Part shown: positions 17,940 through 24,532 of the stretch, in pieces | Numbering within the stretch: position 1 is the stretch's first letter | Layout of the letters: the number at the start of each line of letters is the position of its first letter | From: a virus | IMG/VR virus record: IMGVR_UViG_3300029258_002312 | Coordinates: 1-36,713 of that record | Direction: 5' to 3' (one strand) | DNA length: 36,713 bases | Made by a program: the position numbers and the translations under genes | Notes under the pieces: generated by a model | Database searches by the model: none | Told to the model about the DNA's origin: nothing | The model's input: only the letters and a program-made list of their open reading frames with translations

Positions 17940-18007
17940 CAACTTATTCACAATTTATTCACAGGTTATTCACAGGTTATTCACAAGTTATTCACAGGTT
18001 ATTCACA
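17922..18007. repeat. Array of DnaA-box-like repeats, 11-bp period (candidate origin)
   Basis: TTATTCACA, a perfect match to the DnaA-box consensus TTWTNCACA, occurs six times in the same orientation at 17944, 17955, 17966, 17977, 17988 and 17999. Two degenerate copies in the same register lie at 17922 and 17933. The exact 11-bp period places every box on the same helix face. An AT-rich stretch follows. Head-to-tail DnaA boxes are typical of origins or of DnaA-controlled promoters. Its setting between the divergent scaffold and XRE-regulator genes allows both roles. Confidence 0.75.
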
Positions 18008-18053
18008 GGCAAATCAAAAAATTGTACAAAATTATAAAAAAACTGTACCAACT

Positions 18054-18104
18054 TTTTAGGTGCTAATATAGGTACGATTTTAAACCATATTTTAGCACCT
18101 AAAA
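18054..18104. promoter_or_regulatory. Large inverted repeat, candidate operator of the XRE regulator
   Basis: A 13-bp perfect inverted repeat has arms TTTTAGGTGCTAA (18054-18066) and its complement at 18092-18104, with a 25-nt spacer. The right arm ends 7 bp before the -35 box of the promoter at 18111. GTAC-centred sequences at 18024, 18045 and 18072 dot the same stretch. This is well placed to be bound by the encoded HTH protein for autoregulation or DNA looping. Confidence 0.6.
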
Positions 18105-18110
18105 TATAGC

Positions 18111-18139
18111 TTGACATTTTACTTATTTTAGTATATTAT
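18111..18139 (+). promoter_or_regulatory. Strong promoter giving a leaderless regulator mRNA
   Basis: TTGACA (18111-18116), a 17-bp spacer and TATTAT (18134-18139). The predicted start point, 7 nt downstream, is the A of the ATG at 18146, so the mRNA would have no leader, as lambda cI has from PRM. No Shine-Dalgarno sequence precedes that ATG. Confidence 0.65.
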
Positions 18140-18145
18140 CTAAAT

Positions 18146-18595
18146 ATGAAAATACATCAATTTGGACAATCTTATCCCCACGAATCAATAAATGAAATGG
18201 GAGAGACTCTTGACATTAATGTTTTAAACTTTGGTCAATTAGTTAAATATCTAAGAAAGAAAAAAAGCATTACATCAACAGAATTTGCTTTAAAACTCAA
18301 CGTCTGTAAAGCATATATATCCAGAATTGAGTTATATGATGAAATACCAAGCCCACGGTTTATATGCAAAATGGCTGAAGCGTTAGAAGAGAGCCCTTGC
18401 GAATTACTAGAAAGAGCAGGCGAAAGAAAAATCAAAAAATATAAAAAACATATAAATGTGGTCTATAAAAAAAGTCATTGTCGTTATTTATTAGATAGAA
18501 TTAAAAATAAAACAGCTACTGATAGAGAAAAAATAGTTGTAAAAAACTTATATTATGGTGATAAAGATTTAAAGGATATAAATGAGAGTTTGTAA
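18146..18595 (+). CDS. XRE-family helix-turn-helix regulator (repressor candidate)
   Basis: 149 aa. Residues about 29-85 form a Cro/CI-type HTH: LVKYLRKKKSITSTEFALKL then CKAYISRIELYDEIPSPRFICKMAEAL, with the recognition helix at the KAYISRIE segment. The C-terminal part is basic and helical; there is no LexA/CI-type peptidase. It is the first gene of a two-gene plus-strand island inside the opposite-strand virion genes, next to the DnaA-box array and a large inverted repeat. It could be the lysogeny/copy-control repressor or a DnaA-array-associated initiator regulator. Confidence 0.75.
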   Translation: MKIHQFGQSYPHESINEMGETLDINVLNFGQLVKYLRKKKSITSTEFALKLNVCKAYISRIELYDEIPSPRFICKMAEALEESPCELLERAGERKIKKYKKHINVVYKKSHCRYLLDRIKNKTATDREKIVVKNLYYGDKDLKDINESL

Positions 18596-18905
18596 TAAAA
18601 AGTGCATCAACTGCAAAAAAGATTTTATAGAAAAGTCCACATGCAAAAACTTTATTTCCAGAGTAACAAAAGCAGGGTACGTATACGACGGGACAGAGCG
18701 CTACAAGCATAAACATTGGTTAGTGAAGATAAAGGATGATGAAGTAACCCTTATGACTGACCAAAGAGAGGTGGGGTCACCTTCACTAATTCCTTTCCCA
18801 GTAGAAGGAATGCCATTTATAGGTATAAACGATAACCCGGAAAAAGTCATAATAGATTTTCTATCACGGATTATCTCTCAAGATACGGAGAAAGAAGAGC
18901 CCTAA
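18582..18905 (+). CDS. Hypothetical protein with N-terminal Cys cluster
   Basis: 107 aa, not recognised. The N-terminus has CNKKCINCKKDF then a further Cys (C-x3-C-x2-C spacing), suggesting metal binding. The rest is a mixed alpha/beta domain. AAGGA precedes the ATG, which overlaps the end of the XRE gene by 14 nt, so the two are one operon. Its last 35 nt overlap the convergent portal gene end. It may partner the regulator, for example as an antirepressor; that is a guess from position. Confidence 0.6.
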   Translation: MRVCNKKCINCKKDFIEKSTCKNFISRVTKAGYVYDGTERYKHKHWLVKIKDDEVTLMTDQREVGSPSLIPFPVEGMPFIGINDNPEKVIIDFLSRIISQDTEKEEP

Positions 18906-21003
18906 GTGTATTACGATGTTTTTCATTTTGATGCTTTAGCTGTTCGTTCTCAAGCTCCAGTTGCCTACTTTTTGCATCAGTCATCGCCTCCATAGCCTTA
19001 GCATGATAATCTATATTCGCCTTGCCTATCTCTGCCTGAGCTCTTACTTCACCTGTTTGTGCGTCCTGCTTAACCTTAGCTATTTTAGCCTCTGCTTCCA
19101 TTAATCTGGCTTGCGCCTCTTTTTGTGCGATTATTATTTGTGGGTCTGGCGGCGTTGGGGGTGCTTTTTGTCCTGATTCTTCAGCAATTATTTGCGGATT
19201 AACAACAAATTTTCTTAGTCTATCTATCAACTGCGGAGTATTTGCTAAATTTGTGTTTTCAGCAACCAAATCAGCAACTATGGTTGGTGGCAATTGTAAT
19301 AGTTGTATTATAGACATCAATTGCGCAAATGCTTCTTGCTTCTGTATCTCAAATGAAGCCCCAGCGCTTACAGACACATCAAATGACTGCTTCTTCATAA
19401 TCCGTTTCTTAGAATCATCAAGTTCTATTATACTACTCTTGCCTTCTCGGCTTCTTGTTGATGCATAACCTCTATCGCTGTAAACCTCGGGTATTAAGTC
19501 TAAACAAATTCGACCTGTTTGCTCTATTGCTCTGTTAAGGTTGTCAAGATAAATAAAAACACTTGTGTTGCCTTGCTTAGCTCGATTTGTTATAGCAACT
19601 CCACTCTGTTCATTGCCTTGTGCCCCTCTGTTAGCCTCAAAACGTCCTAATGTTACTTGTATCATTTGAAAAAGATTAGTTGTTGCGCTAACCATGCTCG
19701 GCGGTAACTCGGCAGGAGGAATATATTCAGGTCTTGCTCCTGGCGCCTGTGGGTCCGGTTTATATATCTTGGCTATATTATATTTTTCAGGATTACGCCA
19801 TAGTTCCTTATAGTCTGAAATCATATCCTCTGTTGCCAGGTATTCGCCCTTGTGACCAGTTTTAGCCATTTGAGCTAAATCACTCATAATCATATTTATA
19901 AACTTTTGAGGGTCTTTAGCAAAACTAATAAAACTTTTAGTCTCTTGCTTACCATTTATCCAATGACTATCGCCATCGACAAAAATAATCGGCAGTTTAT
20001 TGCCAGGGAAAACACCCTCCTCAAGTATTGTGTCTTTTATTAATTTATAGTGCTTGATTGTGCATATTTCAGTGTCTCGCTCATCTTCAACCTTTATTTC
20101 AGGCATAGGCGGTGGCGGTGAAGCATCTATGTTTTTATCCCTACTCAACATATAAATTCTATTTAATCTAGTTGTATAAATTTCCCTAATTTCATTTAAT
20201 TCTTTTAATCTTTCTTTCAGGTCTTTTTTAACAACACATTCACCGTTGCTTAGTTTATATAATTTTGTTTTTGTATATACCTTGTGAAAATGCTCAACAA
20301 TTGTAATACAATCATTATCTCTCCACCTAAATCTGCCCATATTTACTGTTGGCGGCTCTAGTGACCGCGGCAAATCGACGTGCGGATATTTTTGATAAAA
20401 ATCTTCCAAACTCATAGTTGAATGCAAGCCACAAAAGTCACCGTCGCTCTTAGTTGTCTCTTGAGCATTGGGGTCAAAATAAACATTACTAAATGGGTCA
20501 TAGATTGTTTGTAAGTATAACTTTTTGTTGAAAGATTTCTCATCATCATAATCAATTGCTATCCTCCATGCACCAAATCCGCCCATCAGTGCGTTCATAA
20601 ATGCCGTTTGTCGCGCCACATCAGCTTTTGACGCGTAGTCAATCTGTCTCAACAAATCTTCATAGAATGTTATAATTTTTTGTTCAATATTGGGGTCTAA
20701 CGCTCTTACTTCTAAATTCGGTGTATTTTGTCTTTGCTCGCCGACAATATTTAAAACAAACGAATACATAACGTTGATTGTGAGCATTATCTTTTGTCTA
20801 ACAATAAATTCGGCTTCCTCCAATGCTCCCCATTGAGTACCGAGAGCAAAATTAGTATCATCGTATGCTTTATCTAAGTTATCACTAAAATCATTGTACC
20901 ATTTATCAATCGAATATTCGATTTTCCTGATTATCTCAACGTCATCCTTTAGTTTATTAATAGGTGTTTTGTTTAATTCTTTTATACTTTCGTTTTTATG
21001 CAT
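18871..21003 (-). CDS. Portal protein, P22 gp1-like
   Basis: 710 aa from the ATG at 21003; a TTG seven codons upstream, inside the terminase gene, is less likely. P22 portal is 725 aa. Family features: IDKWYNDFSDNLDKAYDDTNFALGTQW-type helical start, INVMYSFVLNIVGEQRQN, FDPNAQE, and the 'SGVAITNRAKQGN' loop. The long C-terminal helix rich in Ala/Lys/Glu/Gln (residues about 600-700) matches the P22 barrel. It forms the dodecameric ring for DNA packaging and works with the terminase encoded 2 bp upstream. Confidence 0.92.
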   Translation of the reverse strand: MHKNESIKELNKTPINKLKDDVEIIRKIEYSIDKWYNDFSDNLDKAYDDTNFALGTQWGALEEAEFIVRQKIMLTINVMYSFVLNIVGEQRQNTPNLEVRALDPNIEQKIITFYEDLLRQIDYASKADVARQTAFMNALMGGFGAWRIAIDYDDEKSFNKKLYLQTIYDPFSNVYFDPNAQETTKSDGDFCGLHSTMSLEDFYQKYPHVDLPRSLEPPTVNMGRFRWRDNDCITIVEHFHKVYTKTKLYKLSNGECVVKKDLKERLKELNEIREIYTTRLNRIYMLSRDKNIDASPPPPMPEIKVEDERDTEICTIKHYKLIKDTILEEGVFPGNKLPIIFVDGDSHWINGKQETKSFISFAKDPQKFINMIMSDLAQMAKTGHKGEYLATEDMISDYKELWRNPEKYNIAKIYKPDPQAPGARPEYIPPAELPPSMVSATTNLFQMIQVTLGRFEANRGAQGNEQSGVAITNRAKQGNTSVFIYLDNLNRAIEQTGRICLDLIPEVYSDRGYASTRSREGKSSIIELDDSKKRIMKKQSFDVSVSAGASFEIQKQEAFAQLMSIIQLLQLPPTIVADLVAENTNLANTPQLIDRLRKFVVNPQIIAEESGQKAPPTPPDPQIIIAQKEAQARLMEAEAKIAKVKQDAQTGEVRAQAEIGKANIDYHAKAMEAMTDAKSRQLELENEQLKHQNEKHRNTLRALLSPYLER

Positions 21004-21005
21004 AG

Positions 21006-22550
21006 TTATCTCATTATTGCCCAATCATTAGCCTTAAATGTCTCTTTTTTTTTGTTCATATCTTTGCCATTATAATACAAAGCTGTATATTGTAAACAAT
21101 CATGGATATCAGAGTAGGGGTGGCTCTTGTCTGGTACATCTCTATATTTTTCTTCTCCAATTATTTTTATGCGCTTATATCCATATTTTCCAAGAAAAGC
21201 TTTACGTAAAACAGGGCATCCGACACGGGATATTATAAAAGCAGGTTTTCCGTCATTAAGTCGATTGAGAAAAAAGTTGACTGCCTCAACTCGCGGTGTT
21301 ATTGCATTTGTTATCGCTCCAAAAGTTGGCAAACCGAGTCCGTACAGCACCTGTATGCAACTCATTGTGTCTGTATCACTGCCTTTGCTTCCCGTCGGGT
21401 CACATGTTGAGACGAGCTGATGACCATTAAACTCTGTATTCAGAAACGGTAAAACTAAGGTCTCGGCAAGCTCCCGTACTCCCATTCTCTCTGTTGTGAA
21501 TTCTTTGATTACACGGAACTGATTGCCAACAAATTGAGAAACTAAACAAGCGGGCGTCAAACCAAAATCCCAAGCTATAACAACAGCAACGCCATCAACT
21601 TTCTTTATCTCATCTACAGAGTGCATATCGTCATTGTATTGCGGATATACTGGCTTACCACTTAAGACCACTCCATACTTTCCCATAGCATAGACGTTTA
21701 TAAATTCCTGCGTTGCTCCTTCTATCATGTTTAAGTAGTAGTCCGCTCCCTGCGTATGATGCTTTATGTTTTCAGCATCTTTATTGATTACATATTTGCC
21801 GTCTTCTGTTTTAAGCAAAGCTGGCGGCTGCTTGAATATATTGTACTTATCAGGTTTTTTTACTTCAAAGATTTGATATATATCATGTTCTGTATCTGGC
21901 GGATTGGTGTCCATGAAAACTCCGTGCCAGAATTTGCTTATAGTTAGCTGCTGTTCGGTAGGATAGCGTCCTGTGCGTCCGATTAAATGAGAGACTAAGC
22001 TGAAAGGAATTTCTGACGCTTCGTTCACAAAAGCAAAAGTTATTTCAAGTGATTTTATTTTCTTTAAATCTTCTTCTCTATCTAAAGCAAGAAACATTAA
22101 ATTAAGCTCTACAACTCCACGTCCGTCATTAAATTTTTGCATAAGTTCAATAATCGGTTTCTTGTGCCTGTAGACTGTCTCGAAGTAGTCTTTTGTCCAG
22201 TTATCCCACGAGTTTAAAGTAGTAGTCTCAAGCTCTGCGTAGGTGTTACGTATCACTGCGCATCTGCACCGCCTCACTCCGTCTTTGCAGGCGGGCATCC
22301 GTGACGCTCTGAGTATGACTTCCGCTATTGATGCCGATGTTTTGCCACTTCCATATGGTCCCATTATCAGTCTTACTAGGTCATCACTTTTGTGTAGTAA
22401 AGCTGGTGTAGGCTCTGGCGCGTATTCTATATCCATTTTGCCGTGGAAGATTATAGAGTTGCTGGTGTCATCGATTGTGACATTTTGGACAGATGCTGTT
22501 GCGCAGTCATGCTTAAAAGTCGTTATGTCGTCTCTGATAAAGCCAAGCAT
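21006..22550 (-). CDS. Terminase large subunit (ATPase/nuclease)
   Basis: 514 aa. Walker A is GPYGSGKT at residues 64-71. The Walker B strand with catalytic acid is FAFVNEASE. The RNase H-like nuclease domain shows three Asp-bearing motifs: VVIAWDFGLTPA, VSTCDPTG and HPYSDIHDCLQY. This is the headful-packaging type used with P22-like portals. Immediately follows a 110-aa basic protein (stop and start adjacent). Confidence 0.93.
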   Translation of the reverse strand: MLGFIRDDITTFKHDCATASVQNVTIDDTSNSIIFHGKMDIEYAPEPTPALLHKSDDLVRLIMGPYGSGKTSASIAEVILRASRMPACKDGVRRCRCAVIRNTYAELETTTLNSWDNWTKDYFETVYRHKKPIIELMQKFNDGRGVVELNLMFLALDREEDLKKIKSLEITFAFVNEASEIPFSLVSHLIGRTGRYPTEQQLTISKFWHGVFMDTNPPDTEHDIYQIFEVKKPDKYNIFKQPPALLKTEDGKYVINKDAENIKHHTQGADYYLNMIEGATQEFINVYAMGKYGVVLSGKPVYPQYNDDMHSVDEIKKVDGVAVVIAWDFGLTPACLVSQFVGNQFRVIKEFTTERMGVRELAETLVLPFLNTEFNGHQLVSTCDPTGSKGSDTDTMSCIQVLYGLGLPTFGAITNAITPRVEAVNFFLNRLNDGKPAFIISRVGCPVLRKAFLGKYGYKRIKIIGEEKYRDVPDKSHPYSDIHDCLQYTALYYNGKDMNKKKETFKANDWAIMR

Positions 22551-22883
22551 TTAGCCTCTTATGCGTATGCGATTGTAGTATAGGATTGTTGCGTATTTTT
22601 TAAGCTTTTTGTCTTTATACTTCATGCCAGGATGCTCAGTTTTCCAAGCCTTATACACTTCATCAGACCAAAAGACATCGAGCTTCTGTACTAGCAAGTC
22701 GTATGTCTTGACGAGTCTTTCAGAAAAAAAAACAAAAAGTTTTATACATACATGCTTCTTGCCCCCGCTTTTTACAAAAAGATAAGCACAGCCAGAGACA
22801 AGATGAAGCAGCAAAAACTTGCATCTTAATAAAAGATATTTGTGTTTTTTTTTAGCAAGTCTTCCTGCAAAAATTTTAATCAT
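22551..22883 (-). CDS. Hypothetical basic protein, 110 aa
   Basis: Starting at the ATG at 22883 (ATGATTAA overlap with the upstream gene) this gives 110 aa. A longer frame upstream overlaps the 83-aa gene heavily and is unlikely. It is Lys-rich, with a hydrophobic Cys-containing middle (LLLHLVSGCAYLFV) that could be one membrane segment. Not recognised. It lies between terminase subunit genes, where small packaging-related proteins often occur. Confidence 0.5.
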   Translation of the reverse strand: MIKIFAGRLAKKKHKYLLLRCKFLLLHLVSGCAYLFVKSGGKKHVCIKLFVFFSERLVKTYDLLVQKLDVFWSDEVYKAWKTEHPGMKYKDKKLKKYATILYYNRIRIRG

Positions 22884-23127
22884 TTTTTGGTTTATCTTTT
22901 TTACGACCTTGCGCTGACCACTGCGACATCTTTTTTTTACCATACTTTTTACGTCCGATATATGCGGCAAGACCGCCAGGGCTTTTTGCTCCTTTTGCTG
23001 CGAGTACTTTTTTCATAGCAGCGAAGCGCTCGCCTGCGCCTGCTTTGCTTGTCTTTTTCACTTGCTCGTAGTGCTGCTCTAGCTTGCTTACTTTACCTGC
23101 TTTGCTTTTTGTTTCTTTTTTAACCAT
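22876..23127 (-). CDS. Small Lys-rich phage protein near terminase
   Basis: 83 aa, strongly basic. The C-terminal half, KGAKSPGGLAAYIGRKKYG then KKKMSQWSAQGRKK, matches a short motif seen in small proteins beside terminase genes of many tailed phages ('KGA-xx-P-xx-LAA-x-IGRKKYGKKK'). Such a protein probably binds nucleic acid. GAGAGG precedes the ATG. Between it and the small terminase is a 44-bp gap containing a perfect parS. Confidence 0.72.
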   Translation of the reverse strand: MVKKETKSKAGKVSKLEQHYEQVKKTSKAGAGERFAAMKKVLAAKGAKSPGGLAAYIGRKKYGKKKMSQWSAQGRKKDKPKND

Positions 23128-23144
23128 TTTTTTTCCTCTCTTTT

Positions 23145-23160
23145 TGTTTCACGTGAAACA
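23145..23160. promoter_or_regulatory. Perfect parS consensus (ParB/Spo0J binding site)
   Basis: TGTTTCACGTGAAACA is a 16-bp perfect palindrome and matches the bacterial chromosomal parS consensus TGTTNCACGTGAAACA at every position. It sits in the 44-bp gap between the small terminase and the 83-aa gene. No ParA or ParB gene is visible here, so a host ParB would be the binder. An alternative is a 6-bp-stem terminator for plus-strand transcripts (T-run on the plus side), but exact identity to parS is unlikely by chance in 37 kb. Confidence 0.72.
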
Positions 23161-23171
23161 TATTTTTTTTG

Positions 23172-23618
23172 TTACTTATCTATCTTTTTTATATGCAGCA
23201 TCGCTTTTAGCTCGCTAAGCTCTTTTTGTATAGCCTTTATCTCGTGCCTGTAGTCGCTGAAGACGCTCGGAGCTATGATAGAAGCGAGCCTCATAAGAAA
23301 GTCAGCCCTGTGCTTCGCTTTGTTGAGCGGGCTGCTGCACTCTTTTTTTCTGCCTGTCTTTTCATCGACATAAAAGCACTGCGCATCTTCGAGTATCTTT
23401 TTCGCTGTATCTGCGTATCGCCATGCCCTCTTGATGAGAGCGCGACTATATATTTTTTTGAGCCCTGCATCTTTTGAAGCCCACTTTCTGATAGAGTCAG
23501 GACATACTTCAAGCTCATCACAGATATAAGTAATACCGGCGTCTGTCGCTGCTACTTTTTCTGCCCACGCTGTAACTTTGTCTTTTTTTTGTTCAATTGT
23601 ATATGATTTTGCTGCCAT
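23172..23618 (-). CDS. Terminase small subunit
   Basis: 148 aa from the ATG at 23618, which has GACGAGGA upstream; a longer frame to 23660 begins upstream of the predicted transcription start. Residues about 8-50 form a transposase-like HTH (DKVTAWAEKVAATDAGITYICDELEV... DSIRKWASKD) used to bind pac DNA, followed by helices (KKIYSRALIKRAWRYADTA, HRADFLMRLASIIAPSVFSD) for oligomerisation. First gene of the late block; TerS genes of pac phages often contain the pac site. Confidence 0.8.
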   Translation of the reverse strand: MAAKSYTIEQKKDKVTAWAEKVAATDAGITYICDELEVCPDSIRKWASKDAGLKKIYSRALIKRAWRYADTAKKILEDAQCFYVDEKTGRKKECSSPLNKAKHRADFLMRLASIIAPSVFSDYRHEIKAIQKELSELKAMLHIKKIDK

Positions 23619-23650
23619 TTTTTCCTCGTCTTTTTTTTTGCGCGCGTGTG

Positions 23651-23679
23651 ACTCTATCATATAGAGAGATGCCTGTCAA
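23651..23679 (-). promoter_or_regulatory. Candidate late promoter for terminase operon
   Basis: On the minus strand TTGACA (23679-23674), 17 bp, then TAGAGT (23656-23651). The predicted start near 23644 leaves a 26-nt leader carrying the ribosome site of the small terminase. The -35 context CTTGACAGGC is identical to that of the divergent plus-strand promoter at 23816. Confidence 0.55.
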
Positions 23680-23815
23680 GTGTAAACAAACAACAGAAAA
23701 ATAAAAAATAATATTTTTTTTAAAAAAAATATAAATATTTTTAATTTTAATTATAACCCTTTGAATAATATAATATTTTATTTTAAATTATTTTATATCT
23801 TTTTTTTATATTTGC
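23680..23815. other. Very AT-rich spacer between divergent promoters
   Basis: This 136-bp stretch is almost wholly A and T, with long A- and T-runs in phase-like blocks and hardly a G or C. No reading frame is seen. It probably bends or melts easily, and could act as an UP element for both promoters, a silencer-protein (H-NS/MvaT-like) target, or an unwinding region. Confidence 0.55.
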
Positions 23816-23844
23816 TTGACAGGCTAACTTTTTTTTAGTAAGAT
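23816..23844 (+). promoter_or_regulatory. Strong early/accessory promoter
   Basis: TTGACA (23816-23821), 17-bp spacer ending TTTTAG, and TAAGAT (23839-23844). Expected start near 23851. It drives the plus-strand accessory genes from 24048. It shares the TTGACA...TTTTAG layout with promoters at 18111 and 28354. Confidence 0.7.
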
Positions 23845-23852
23845 GTAGTCAT

Positions 23853-23885
23853 AGTAAAAAAGCTCTTGAGTGCAGCGCTTTTACT
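23853..23885 (+). promoter_or_regulatory. 5'-end stem-loop of the accessory transcript
   Basis: AGTAAAA (23853-23859) pairs with TTTTACT (23879-23885); the inner bases pair imperfectly. It begins within 2-3 nt of the predicted start point, so it would cap the RNA with a hairpin that could protect it from 5' decay. The remaining leader to 24047 holds a GC-rich hexamer-like run (23935-23968) and a 22-codon frame at 23895-23963 with no ribosome site. Confidence 0.4.
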
Positions 23886-24006
23886 GTATATAAGATGAAA
23901 GCATCTATCCTGTATAAAAGTTGTACACTGTCGACAGGCGCAGGCGCGAGCGCGAAAGCGTAAGCGAAGAAGATAAAGCTAAGTACTTCAGTGATGCTTT
24001 AAAAAA

Positions 24007-24043
24007 TGAGTAAAATTTTATCAACTTATTAAAAAGAGGACTA
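24007..24043 (+). repeat. Duplicated leader/RBS segment (copy 1; copy 2 at 25736-25771)
   Basis: TGAGTAAAATTTTATCAA followed by TATTAAAAA-GAGGACTA precedes the ATG at 24048 and recurs with an indel and a base change at 25736-25771, before the ATG at 25778. Both copies carry the GAGGA ribosome site. The duplication gives two small acidic genes the same translation signal. Confidence 0.8.
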
Positions 24044-24047
24044 CCCT

Positions 24048-24239
24048 ATGAAAACAGTAGCACAACTGCTTGACGAAATCAAAGCCTCAAAAAGCGCATA
24101 CATCACCTACGGTGACGGCGACATCGGCGTACCGATGAAAAAAGAAGACGCTTTAGCAGATATCGCATCGATGGAAGACCACCAGATCGGGGAGGGGACT
24201 TGGTACGAGTGCGACGAAGACGGAAACATCACCGAATAA
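24048..24239 (+). CDS. Small acidic protein, 63 aa
   Basis: Not recognised. A helical N-terminus (VAQLLDEIKASKSAY) and a strongly acidic remainder (GDGDIG, MEDHQIGEG, CDEDGNITE); net negative. GAGGA lies 7 nt before the ATG. It is the first gene after a strong promoter on the plus strand, the usual place for early host-takeover or anti-defence genes. Small acidic proteins that mimic DNA are known among phage inhibitors, but nothing here proves that. An IS insertion lies 5 bp downstream. Confidence 0.65.
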   Translation: MKTVAQLLDEIKASKSAYITYGDGDIGVPMKKEDALADIASMEDHQIGEGTWYECDEDGNITE

Positions 24240-24244
24240 GGTAA

Positions 24245-24254
24245 AGCGTAGTAG
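24245..24254. repeat. 10-bp target-site duplication of the IS (left copy; right copy 25677-25686)
   Basis: AGCGTAGTAG flanks the composite element on both sides. Removing one copy and everything between restores a continuous sequence leading into the tRNA-like segment. A 10-bp duplication is in the normal range for ISAs1 family elements. Confidence 0.88.
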
Positions 24255-24264
24255 CAGGGCTCCC

Positions 24265-24441
24265 CAGGGCAGCCTCATGAAATAAACAAACACATTGCCT
24301 GAAGCCCTTTGTTTATGCGGTATTGCCTGTGTGGCATTACTACGTGCTATTAATAAATGACACGTAGTAAGGAATCTTCCACGGATCCAGGTTTTATGCG
24401 GTCTCTAGCGTGTCAACAATATTTTTCATGAGGCTGCCCTG
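24265..24441. mobile_element. 177-bp MITE nested in the IS left end
   Basis: Perfect 18-bp terminal inverted repeats (CAGGGCAGCCTCATGAAA at 24265-24282, complement at 24424-24441) bound a non-coding element. It is flanked by a 10-bp duplication, CAGGGCTCCC, at 24255-24264 and 24442-24451. Its ends match those of the surrounding ISAs1 element at 15 of 18 bases, so the same transposase family probably moved it. Inside are two further perfect inverted repeats, 24282-24290/24308-24316 (9 bp) and 24337-24346/24361-24370 (10 bp), giving hairpin-forming DNA. Confidence 0.85.
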
Positions 24442-24532
24442 CAGGGCTCCCTCATTAAAATTTAAAGCTGAGCAATTTAACTAGAATTCGATTAACATAC
24501 TAATTTTTCTAAACAAATAAGGAGGAATTAGG

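Noticed and set aside
17922-18009. Regular short direct repeats as a CRISPR array
   Set aside because: The unit is 11 bp with no unique spacers; it is a DnaA-box-type iteron array.
21004-21024. TTG start of the portal gene at 21024
   Set aside because: It overlaps the terminase end without a ribosome site; ATG at 21003 has GAG upstream and gives a family-like length.
23145-23172. parS palindrome as only a terminator hairpin
   Set aside because: The stem is 6 bp with a 4-nt loop and the T-run is on the plus side, opposite to gene direction; exact consensus identity favours parS. Kept as an alternative in the entry.
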